This document shows, piece by piece, positions 46,976 through 55,734 of a DNA stretch of 64,000 nt. Position 1 is the stretch's first letter. Each line of letters opens with the position of its first letter. The notes under the pieces are model-generated. The model saw nothing but the letters and a program-made list of their open reading frames with translations. It searched no databases and was not told the origin of the DNA. The translations under genes were made by a program, and so were the position numbers. This DNA comes from Chaenocephalus aceratus (taxonomy: Eukaryota > Chordata > Actinopteri > Perciformes > Channichthyidae): the NCBI GenBank assembly GCA_023974075.1, contig CM043791.1, positions 2,768,509-2,832,508 on the forward strand, given 5' to 3'.

Positions 46976-47370
46976 ATACGTTGATTTACTTGAATCTACT
47001 GTACAATATTACAAGAAATATACTGCATAAAGCAAACTATATACTTTATTTGATCTAAAATATTGATGTTTCTACAACGCCCATTGTGTATTTTGTGAAT
47101 GAAGCGCCATCTCATGGTTAAATCCTGTAATTGAACAAATGGGGAAATTGGGCAACGCCCTCTAGCAATTTGGCAACACCCCCAGCCACTGGCATCCGCT
47201 GGGCTTTTGACTGGGACACACCCATTTGAGTCTGATCTGGAGTGCTACATCTGTAGCTGCTGTAGACCCGCATTTAGAGTAGTGACATTGTGAAACAGCT
47301 TAGACCCAGGTTAGCTTAGCGCCTGTAGATCAGCATTTGTTTATATGGCTTAGACCCCGGTGATGAGCAC

Positions 47371-47808
47371 CGGTTGATCAGCCACAGCTCACCAACACAA
47401 TTTTTAATCTATTGATTCGTGTTCACCAACACGATTTGCCCTTTTTTTTCGTGTTGCACAGCACGATTTTAAAAGCAATGTATTTCTACTGCCTGCAGCA
47501 CGTCTTTTTCTCCGGTCGGGTCGTGGGAGACCGGAAGCTGTGTGGTTCATAAAAACATGTTCTTACTCAATATCAAGCCACAATTATTGCTTTTATTTTA
47601 AATCGTATAATTTCGGACTTTTGTTGCCGTCTGTGAGGAAAATAAATGGGGCTCAGAGCCTCAGAATACGGAAATCTGTATTTTTAAATATTTTTTTCCT
47701 TCTAATTCGTTATTCTTTTCAAAATAACACACTGTTATTTACTCACCAATAACACACAATTATCCTTGCTTTTATTTATTGGTTTAATTCCATAATCTCG
47801 GGCTTTTA
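47371..47808. other. Segment replacing LTR end, gag and protease of element 2
   Basis: Homology to the LTR stops at 47370 and pol coding starts at 47809. Between them lies unrelated AT-rich sequence with two similar parts (cacaattattgcttttattt at 47580 and acacaattatccttgctttt at 47754). I cannot assign it to a family. It marks a deletion with filler or a later insertion with lost ends. Confidence 0.5.
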
Positions 47809-47967
47809 ATGGGAAACGACATCGCAGGAGGTAAGGTAACTCTTGCACTTGAAATATTGGATTCTCCTCAGACTGTGTTGTCTGAGGACACAAATGCTCA
47901 CATTTTCCCCATTTGTGCTGTCACTCGTGCGCAGGCGCATGAGAGTGACTCAGAGGTGTCTCTAAAT
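47809..47967 (+). pseudogene. End of protease region and linker of Gmr1-like pol
   Basis: The frame opens MGNDIAGGKVTLALEILD and later reads FPICAVTRAQAHESDSE. The LGND-AGG and VTRAQ motifs are the usual text just after the aspartic protease in Ty3/gypsy polyproteins. The protease active site DTG is not present upstream. The frame is interrupted at SLN by the hAT insertion (47968-49463) and resumes in phase at 49472 with DTMFGTLF. The chosen start is only the first methionine; the original reading frame came from further upstream. Confidence 0.8.
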
Positions 47968-49463
47968 CAGGGGTCTGCAACCTTTCTCCACCTGAGAGCT
48001 ACTTTGAAAAAATGAAAGTGGCCAAGAGCTACTTGCATCGCATCGCTTACATTTATTCATATAGCACTCATCAGTTGAATTAAGCTACTTTTGTGTGAAA
48101 TTGCAAAACCTAAAGCTTATCTAAAATCTTAACTTCACATCAAGGTCCAAGAAAACGACAATTTCTCACATATTAATATGGACAACATAGTAAGTACATC
48201 ACTGAAGATTCACATAAATGTCCAAGAGCAAATTACAATGTTTTCACTTCTTATTATGGCCCACATAGTAAATACATCGCCTTAATCACCACCTTGCAAG
48301 CATCTTATGGCACGTGTGTAAAATAAGTGCATTCACTCTTTTTTACAGTTAGTGAGATGAATGGCGCTGCATGGAGTCCACCATAGAGGTGTATGCTGGA
48401 CCCACTTAGGATCACTCTAATAGAGTCATTCATGTTCATCAGTCGGTCTTGTTCTGTATTTAGATTTCATTCATGCCAAAAAAAGCTGCTTCACAAAGGG
48501 ATGTATACAGAACCAAATAAAGCAGACATGTTCAGTGCTGCTTGGTGAATGTTCTTATAGTTTTCTTTGCGTACAAGGCTCCAGAAATGTTGTGAGTTTT
48601 GCTGAGACTTAAGCTGAACATGATTTTGGAGATTTATAACCTCCATCTCCATCTCCACAGGATTGACACTGAACAGTGCAGCCATCTTTTCTTCTTCTTC
48701 GTGTTGACATGAAATTATAAACCATAATTAATCAATTGTAGGTCTAGCCTCCCTTTATCTGTGTGTGACATTTTTCCATCCTCAAAAACAAAAAACTAAT
48801 ACTTCTGCAGTCTAGCTGCAGCTTCAAGCAACGGTCTTCTGTTAAAAAAAGGACACTGAATGTCCTGAATGAGGCATCACACACAGGACTTGAGTCTGAA
48901 CACAGCAGACAACAGGAGTATTTACAACAGCATTATAAAAACAAAAATACTGCATGTGGGTGCACACTTACATTCTCTGTCTTACTGGTACATGAATCCC
49001 AGAGATTAAGTTAGCTTCATCATCTCAATCAGTGATTAAGTGAATAATAAAGTTTCTATCAGGTCACTATCAGCCTGTCACTCATTGTTTTCAGGGGGGG
49101 GGCGGGGCTTGGAGGAAGCTTTCCTCCTGCCTTCACAAACTGTATACACGTATTTATCAACTGAAAATAGCAAGAGTGATTCAGAGCGGGTCATTCTGCC
49201 GTTGGTTCCGACTGGTGGAGAAAGCAGACTGCTCCATGTGTGGTGTCGCTGTGCCGCTGTCACATCTGCTCCTTGATCTCTGCGTCACGGACCAATTTTA
49301 TATTTGTGTGACAGAAACAATTCTAAAATAAAAACACTTAATTGTCCGGCCGCGGCCGAAAAATCAAGAAGCAACGTTACTACGCTATAATCGATAATCG
49401 AGCGGCGAGCTACTGAAAAGCTGCCCGTGAGCTACCGGTAGCTCGACGTGTTGGAGACCCCTG
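47968..49463 (-). mobile_element. GTF2IRD2-like hAT, copy 2, inserted in pol
   Basis: The termini CAGGGGTCTGCAACC and GTTGGAGACCCCTG are flanked by a perfect duplication, ctctaaat (47960-47967, 49464-49471). Same family as 35010-36510, opposite orientation. It splits the linker between protease and integrase of Gmr1-like element 2. Because 1496 bp plus the 8-bp duplication is not a simple in-frame addition and contains stops, it inactivates pol. Confidence 0.96.
48365..48690 (-). pseudogene. hAT C-terminal region, copy 2
   Basis: Minus-strand reading gives AALFSVNPVEMEMEVINLQN, then WSLVRKENYKNIHQAALNMS and ALFGSVY, then a change of frame before AFSGMN-like text and the RLTDEHE/LDSIR segment. 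This is the same dimerisation region as at 35890-36200 and is slightly better preserved upstream. The conserved MSALFGS box of GTF2IRD2/ZBED5-like hAT proteins is clear. No catalytic region is readable. Confidence 0.7.
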
Positions 49464-49471
49464 CTCTAAAT

Positions 49472-50676
49472 GATACTATGTTTGGGACCCTGTTTACAGA
49501 GGACATAATGCCGGAGGAAAAGCCAGCCGTGGTCATTTCCGCTTTCCCTGCTGAAACCGTTGCGACAGCGCAACCTGCCAGCACAGCCGGTGACAGTTCC
49601 ACACTCCCGGTAACCCGAGAGCGGTTACTCGCCGCGCAGAGGGCGGATCCGACGCTTGTGAAGTGTTTCGAGCAGGTGGTGAGTAATGACAAGGCAAGGG
49701 GTGAGAAGGTGGCTTATGTGTTGGATAAAGAGGTATTTGTGCGCAAATGGTCCCTCACTGCTACTGCTGAAGCTGACTGTGTAGTGCATCAAGTAGTCGT
49801 GCCGGTGCCATACCGTCAACATGTGCTATCTGTAGCGCATGAAAGTCATTGGTCGGGACACTTGGGCGTGACAAAAACCTACCAAATAATTCTAAAGCAT
49901 TTCTTTTGGCCAGGTTTAAAGAAAGATGTCTCTAGCTTCTGCCGCTGCTGTCATGTGTGCCAGGTTGTCGGTAAGCCTAATAAAAAAATGCCGCAGGCTC
50001 CGTTACATCCCATACCGGCTATTGGTGAGCCCTTTGACCGGGTGTTGATAGACTGTGTTGGCCCGTTACCACGTACAAAAACCGGTCAACAGTATTTACT
50101 CACGATTATGTGTACGGCTACTCGTTTCCCTGAAGCTATTCCACTGAGTAGCATTACTTCCGCTGCTGTAGTTAAGGCCTTGACGAAGTTCTTTTCTACA
50201 TTTGGAATTCCGCGAATAATTCAGAGTGACCAAGGGCCAAACTTTAAATCGAAGTTGTTCAAGCAGGTTCTCCAAACACTGCAGGTTAAACATGTCATAT
50301 CCAGTGCGTATCATCCCGAGTCGCAGGGGGCGTTAGAACGGTGGCATCAGACTTTAAAAAGTATGCTGCAAAAGTACTGCATGGGAACAGAGATTGGGAT
50401 GAGGGAGTTCCTTTTGTTTTTATTCGCAGCCCGTGAAGCTGTTCAGGAGTCATTAGGATTCAGTCCCGCGGAGCTCGTCTTCGGCCATACGCCCCGCGGT
50501 CCACTTAAAATCCTACATGATGAGTTTCTTTCGGCTGATACTCCTCCAGATACCAACGTACTAGATACGTTAGTCAGTTCCGTGAGCGTTTGTACCGAGC
50601 AAACTCACTCGCTAGAGTCGCTATCTGCTTCACAAGCTGTCATGAAGCGGAACTATGACCGTGCCGCTGTCCCTAG
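49472..50676 (+). pseudogene. Integrase of Gmr1-like element 2
   Basis: After the linker (STLPVTRERLLAAQRADPTL), the zinc-binding HHCC module is visible: H-x-S-H in HESHWSGHLG, then FCRCCHVCQ. The catalytic DDE residues follow: Asp in LIDCVGPLP, Asp in IQSDQGPNF and Glu in HPESQGALERWH. The Rnase-H-like core continues to AAREAVQESLGFSPAELVFG. The enzyme would insert the cDNA into the nuclear genome. The frame is intact over about 400 codons but is cut at both ends, by the hAT at 47968 and by the insertion at 50677. The C-terminal GPY part lies beyond that insertion (51976). Confidence 0.93.
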
Positions 50677-51160
50677 TGTTGAGAGCTTCATAGTATGTTG
50701 AATACTTAAAACGAAAGTTAGTTATAATCAAATATAATCAATTATATTTTTGTATAACCCACAATGAAAATGATTCATATTTTAGGTTTTTCTATATTTA
50801 CAGCATAAACAAAACAACGTGGTTTGTTAAGTTGAGTGTAAGACCTATAATGATTTATGCCTTACTCTCTGATAAGAGAGTAGGCAGGTTCTTTCCTCTC
50901 CTCTCACAGCAGGGAGGGGGGCTCCTGATTTAAGGAGAAACACATTGAGGCCTCAAAAGGGTGGTTATGTCATAGCCATAGAAAATGTCTAGTCATGTTT
51001 TTTTTTTTTTTTTACACAAACTTGGGAAGGTGTGTCTTATACCAGAGCCAATAGAATATGTTGGATGGGTTTAGAGGAGGTGTTTTTGGGGTTTTCTATC
51101 CCGTTTTTTGAGCATAAAAAGACTGGCTTTTTTGGATTTCGAAGGAGAGAGAGGGGGACA

Positions 51161-51278
51161 CCCCTGGTATACTCTCTTCCGGTAAACTCTGGCCCTCAGA
51201 TCTGGGAGCGAGGGGGAAACCCCTGGTATACTCTCTCCCGGTAAGCTCTGGCCCTCAGAGCTGGGTTAGATGGCTCTC
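51161..51278. repeat. Two copies of a 59-bp unit
   Basis: Units start at 51161 and 51220, each with cccctggtatactctct..ccggtaa followed by ctctggccctcaga. They lie immediately upstream of the 60-bp array in the same insertion. Confidence 0.9.
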
Positions 51279-51288
51279 GGTAAGGTAT

Positions 51289-51508
51289 ACCCGGAAGGCG
51301 TTATTAGGACGTACGGGAATCTTAGACCTAATAGTATTATTTAGATCTACGCGGAAGGCGTTGTTAGGACGTACGGGAATCTTAGACCTAATAGTATTAT
51401 TTAGATCTACCCGGAAGGCGTTATTAGGACGTACGGGAATATTAGACCTAATAGTATTATTTAGATCTACCCGGAAGGTGTTATTAGAACGTACGGGAAT
51501 CTTATGAA
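51289..51508. repeat. 60-bp tandem array, about 3.6 copies
   Basis: Exact 60-bp period with the unit cccggaaggcgttattagga, then cgtacgggaatcttagac and ctaatagtattatttagatcta. Only a few substitutions separate the units, so the array is young or homogenised. No coding frame. Confidence 0.95.
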
Positions 51509-51975
51509 TATGAATTAAGTTTTTAGATAAAAATATAACCCCAGCATGATATGTTTTGTATGATTATAATGTGTTAAAAGGTAAAGACTCTGTATTAGTT
51601 TGGACCTATTTTTCTTCAAATAAACTGATCTCACCTGTTGGATTGGGACAACTAAAAGGAAAATCTGTGCTCTCCTGCTTCAAAGGTAAGACTGCACCCT
51701 GCCACACACATGTTTAGGTAGGAACACACCTCATTTACTGATATCAAAATCCTTCGGGATCGCTTAAACAGATTAAAAAGAGTTGTCTGAATAGAAACAG
51801 CAGTTAATTGAACCTGGTTCTTCGGGGAGTTAATAGATGTGAGATCTTGCTGACGTTGGTGGATCTGAGCCAAGCAGTAAACTTACATAGACTCAATAAC
51901 TTCGGTCAGGTCAATTAGTGAGGTCAGAGTAATTTACCGGAATAAATTATCAGGACCTCACCGACTCTAAACACA

Positions 51976-53783
51976 AGGCACTTTGAAATAGGTGATAAGG
52001 TCCTCGCACTATTGCCTATCCCCGGCTCTGCGCTCTCAGCCAAATTACTCGGCCCGTACGAAATCCGTGATTGTCTCAATGACACAGATTACGTGATTGG
52101 TACTCCCGAGAGACGACGAAAAACGCGCGTCTGCCATGTAAACATGTTGAAACGTTATTATGCACGCACCACCACTGATAGTACACCGGCCGGCTCAGGT
52201 AATCAAAGAGTAGCTGCTTCCGCCTTAATAGTTGTAGATAGCTCCGGCCCGTCTGACGACGGTTTGGTGATGCGTTCACATCACCAGCCGGGTGCTCGGT
52301 TATGCAACTCGGAGATGGTAAAGACATTGCCCACTGTGTTAGGTCATCTGCAGGAGGCCCAGCAGCATGACATAACCCAGTTGGTGGATCGTTTCCCGAG
52401 CCTTTTCCATGATGTCCCGACACAAACTAATGTGATAACGCATGACATCGATGTAAAGGGCGCGAGGCCGATTAAACAACATCTGTACCGTGCCAATCCG
52501 ACCAAGCGCGAGTTTATGAAACAGGAGGCGGAATATCTCGTATCAAATGGCCTGGCGACACAGAGCTCTAGCCCATGGTGTTCGCCGTGTCTGGTAGAGG
52601 CGAAATCGGATGGTTCTCCGCGCTTTATTACGGACTACCGTAAAGTGAACGCTGTTACGGTGACAGATTGCTACCCATTGCAGAGAATGGAGGATTGCAT
52701 CGACAATTTAGGTTCCGCGACGTATGTCAGTAAATTGGACCTACTTAAAGGTTACTGGCAGGTACCTTTAACGGACCGTGCCTCAAAAATCTCCGCTTTC
52801 GCTACGCCTGACTGTTTTCTGCAGTACACAATCATGGCGTTTGGTATGTGTAATGCTCCCGCTACATTTCAAAGATTGGTGAATACTGTGCTATCCGGAA
52901 TAAGCAATTGTAACGCGCATTTGGATGATCTCATTGTGTACACGCCCACTTGGGAGATGCACATGAAGATCCTGGGGCAGGTATTCACCCGGCTCGCACA
53001 GGCGTCTCTTACTTTGAATCTGGCCAAATGTGAGTTTGGTAAAGCTACTGTCACATATTTAGGGAAGCAGGTTGGGCAAGGCCAAGTCCGACCAGTGGAA
53101 GCTAAGTTTGCTGCGGTGGCTGAATGTGCGGTGCCCGGCACCAGGAGCGATCTCCGCCGTTTCCTCGGTATGGCAGGCTGCTACCGCAGTTTCTGCCGCA
53201 AATGTTCCACTGTAGCCCAACCCCTCACTAGGTTGATAAGTCCCAAGGTGGATTATGTTTGGACCCTTGAGCTGGCACTCAGGGGTCCAAACATAATCCA
53301 CCTTGGGACTTATCAACCTAGTGCCTTTGAGTGTGTAAAGACACTCTTAATTCACGCTCCTGTGCTCGCTGCTCCCGATCTTGCTAAACCCTTCAAACTC
53401 GAGGTGGATGCTAGTGCAGTGGGGGCCGGTGCTGTTTTACTGCAGGAGGATGCGGATGGAGTTGATCATCCTGTCTGCTATTTTTCCCGTAAATTCAACA
53501 AGCACCAGGTCCGCTACTCTACTATCGAAAAGGAGACCCTTGCTTTGTTGTTAGCTCTCCAGCACTTCAAGGTTTATGTCGGGTCCAGTCCTTTGCCGAT
53601 TGCAGTGTTTACCGATCATAACCCCATTGTCTTTTTGTCCCGCATGTACAACCACAATCAGCGTCTCATGCAGTGGGCTCTGATCGTCCAGGACTACAAC
53701 CTGCAAATCTGCCACAAGAAAGGGTCCGAAAATGTGTTCGCAGATGCGTTGTCCAGGCTGGAATGGGTTTGGGTTTGTGTTTT
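51976..53783 (+). CDS. Integrase C-terminus, reverse transcriptase and RNase H of Gmr1-like element 2
   Basis: The frame is open for about 600 codons. It begins with RHFEIGDKVLALLPIPG and the GPYEI motif of the integrase C-terminus, ending HVNMLKRYY. RT follows: the fingers region SPWCSPCLVEAKSDGSPRFI, the first catalytic Asp in SKLDLLKGYWQ, the FGMCNAPATFQ box and AHLDDLIVY (DD pair present; the usual Tyr before LDD is His). RNase H shows Asp in EVDASAVGAGAV, Glu in EKETLALL, and Asp in FTDHNPI and ADALSRL. An in-frame 46-bp palindrome adds about 14 codons after KVDYVW in the connection. The expected stop is missing, so reading continues through a poly-G tract into the LTR to 53856. There is no own start; it is the 3' half of a fused pol. 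Confidence 0.93.
53226..53323. repeat. 46-bp palindrome inside the RT/RNase H frame
   Basis: Arms 53226-53271 and 53278-53323 are inverse to each other with one mismatch, with a 6-nt loop (ctggca). The first arm is the normal coding sequence (TRLISPKVDYVWT). The second is its reverse complement and is read in frame as GPNIIHLGTYQP. The related text of Gmr1-like elements goes directly from the VW segment to SAFECVK. Confidence 0.95.
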
Positions 53784-53805
53784 AAGGGGGGGGGGGGGGG
53801 GGGGG
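53784..53805 (+). promoter_or_regulatory. Polypurine tract of element 2
   Basis: An aagggg run with about 18 consecutive G lies directly before the 3' LTR. It would prime plus-strand DNA synthesis. In element 1 the tract is taagggggggaggg; the long pure G run here is unusual and lets the pol frame run into the LTR as Gly codons. Confidence 0.85.
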
Positions 53806-54597
53806 TGTTACAGCCGCTGCTACCTTGTGCTTTTAACGTTGTGCATATGTAAATGAGCTGTGCAGTTCCCTGCTGTCATTGGCCGTCCCGACCTCGCAAC
53901 ATCCGCGGTGATTGGACGGACGTCACCCAATCCCCGCCCGCTTCTGCCACGTCATCCGGGGGAGGAGTACAAAGGCCGGGCACGGAAATCATTCGGGAGG
54001 CTCTGTATTTTGGGACAGACGCCTCAAGCCTCGCATTGTGACATTGCTACATTCTGTGATTCCTTAGATTGAGCAGTGTGTATGCTGTGATTCGTTAGAC
54101 TGCCTAGCAGTGTGTTCAGTAGGGTTCTGTGCAAGCACACTGAGAAGCAGTGTGTCGTAGTACTCTGTGTTTAGTGTAGGGTTTGTGTGTGTGTATTGCG
54201 TAGATCCAGGTTGCTTAGCTCCTGTGGACCCGCATTTAGAGTAGTGACATTGTGAAACAGCTTAGACCCAGGTTAGCTTAGCGCCTGTAGATCAGCATTT
54301 GTGTATATGGCTTAGACCCCGGTGATTAGCACTGTTCCCACACAGTCTCCTTTTGTTTAGTGTTTTGTTCCACTTTAGAAGTGAGGTACGTTCTTTCTTT
54401 TGTAGCATACTGTGCAACTCTCTTTTGGAGTCCTTTGTTGTTAAACCGTAACAGTTTGGTCCGTTGTTGGTCCAGGCTGCTCGTGTGTATGATTGTGTTC
54501 AAAGTTTTGGTTACAAATAAACCACCGGTAACAATTACCAATTCCAAACTGGTCGTGTCGTGTCCCTTTGTACCCCTAGCCAAGAGGGAGCGTAACA
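53806..54597 (+). repeat. 3' LTR of element 2 (complete, 792 bp)
   Basis: TGTTACAGCC to GCGTAACA, with an aataaa signal near 54517 and the duplication agcag after it. It carries the uninterrupted TA (54216-54217) that was the target of the TA element in the 5' LTR. Minus- and plus-strand frames inside it are not genes. Confidence 0.95.
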
Positions 54598-54784
54598 AGC
54601 AGTTATCGGAAGCCAGTGAAGGCAGCGGAGGAGCGGCATGTTGTGGGAGATCAGAGTAACATTAAGTACAGTCCGTGGCATATCACTTCATAATGTATCA
54701 TATATTTTCTTATCTGAGTCAGCTGAGCCGTATCTGGCCGTGCAACACTCACGGTGTATGCAGAAGTATTATTTTAAGCAACAC

Positions 54785-55552
54785 TGTGACGGAGCGGATC
54801 ACAGAGTGACTGACTCCGCCACTGACAGCCGTAGCGGCGACACACACGCACACACATACACACCAAACATTTCCTGCTCTCTTCCGTCGTCAATAAATAA
54901 GGTTAAATCATCACTAAAACGTCCACCTTTTCCCCTTCCTTTCTGTAGCGTGACCACAAGTGCACGCTTGTGAGTCTACAATTATGTCATCAGACATTTA
55001 ACTATATTACACCATACTTACGTGGGGAGCGGCGGGTGGAGTTTCACCGCCGTCTCCCCAGCAAAGGGAAGGTGGAAAAGACGGAGGCGCATCACTTCCG
55101 TGATTTAAATAGGATGCAATTTATTATTTATTTTGTGTTTATTAATTATGGGGAATGACTGTTAAGACGTAGTTAACCTGTGTATGTTTGGTTCAGATAG
55201 TTTCCTCATGTTGAGGAAATTACATTTATGTTGACAATGTGGTTTGGAGATAATTGTGTAACCGGTTGACGGTAAGCCTGTGGGGAGGGGCTATGGGTAC
55301 AAAAAGGGACGGTGTTGGCCCTGGAAGAATCATTCGGGAGATTGTTGCAGTGAAGGCAACAGCTAGAATGTGTTTACTCCATGAGTAATAGAAAACCAAA
55401 TTTAGTAACTTTGATTTTGTTTATTTAAGTTATACTGTTTCACTTTTATCAAACAGTATATATTCTTTTGTTGCTGTTATAAATAAAGTTTTGGAGCTTA
55501 AATCATCCGACTAAGCCTATGTTTTCAAATGGACAAATAGAACCCCGTCACA
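54785..55552 (+). mobile_element. Solo LTR
   Basis: TGTGACGG to CCGTCACA (768 bp), flanked by the 5-bp duplication aacac (54780-54784, 55553-55557). A tacaaaaaggg TATA-like box near 55297 and ataaataaagttttgg near 55480 fit U3 and R/U5. It is a different family from the Gmr1-like LTRs. No internal region remains, which indicates LTR-LTR recombination. Confidence 0.9.
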
Positions 55553-55734
55553 AACACATTAAGTTGACGAAACACTCGAGAAAATGTAATTAAAGTCAGA
55601 TCCACTCGTGTTTTAGACGGGGCAGTGATATCATAAACCTGTTAATGTATGCATTCAAACACTTTTTTCTTTTACCAGCTGTATTCACCTTGCAGGTGCA
55701 GCTATGTGACTTTTATCCTGGATAAAGTGTTTAA

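Larger units (their letters stand above)
43225..47253. mobile_element. TA-flanked DNA element (Tc1/mariner-like TSD), copy A
   Basis: TA (43223-43224) precedes CAGATGTAGC and TA (47254-47255) follows GCTACATCTG. The intact LTR has a single TA at 54216-54217. No transposase is visible in the 4.0 kb. The interior has several internal duplications, two LINE tails and a minisatellite. Copy B starts at 57944. The TA duplication suggests the Tc1/mariner superfamily, but the ends are not the usual CAGT and the length is unusual for a non-autonomous element. Confidence 0.85.
50677..51975. mobile_element. Solo-LTR-like insertion between integrase and its C-terminal domain
   Basis: Coding text stops at ..GCTGTCCCTAG and resumes AGGCACTTTGAAATAGG. 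The 1.3-kb insert begins TGTTGAGAGC, ends near TCTAAACACA, has an aataaa signal at about 51618 and carries two tandem arrays. This suits a solo LTR of an unidentified retroelement, but I could not find a clean target duplication. Boundaries are approximate by a few bases. Confidence 0.6.
42809..54597 (+). mobile_element. Gmr1-like Ty3/gypsy element 2 (integrase before RT)
   Basis: Flanked by the 5-bp duplication agcag (42804-42808, 54598-54602). Order along the + strand: 5' LTR (interrupted), an unexplained segment, end of protease region and linker, integrase, GPY-type C-terminus, reverse transcriptase, RNase H, polypurine tract, 3' LTR. The integrase-before-RT order is the rare arrangement described for Gmr1 of Atlantic cod and related deuterostome elements, otherwise a Ty1/copia feature. 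The RT motifs are of Ty3/gypsy type. Gag and the protease active site are missing. Confidence 0.92.
42301..54648 (-). mobile_element. L2 LINE, antisense, split by an LTR element
   Basis: The tail (cattacattacattgcattt and the ataattgcgttcgacc segment) lies at the left. The 5'-truncated end is near 54648. A gatca duplication is visible at the borders (ggatca before the tail; gatca at 54649-54653). The empty site is tgatc at 41631-41635. The LTR element at 42809-54597 interrupts it with duplication agcag; an uninterrupted L2 (61644-61648) shows the empty site. Confidence 0.88.

Noticed and set aside
51032..51244. 70-codon frame with repeated Gly/Tyr-Ser text
   Set aside because: It is a translation of the 59-bp tandem unit in the solo-LTR-like insert.
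54785..55552. DNA transposon with TGTGACGG inverted ends
   Set aside because: The TG...CA ends, 5-bp duplication, TATA-like box and polyadenylation signal fit a solo LTR better; the short inverse ends are normal for LTRs.
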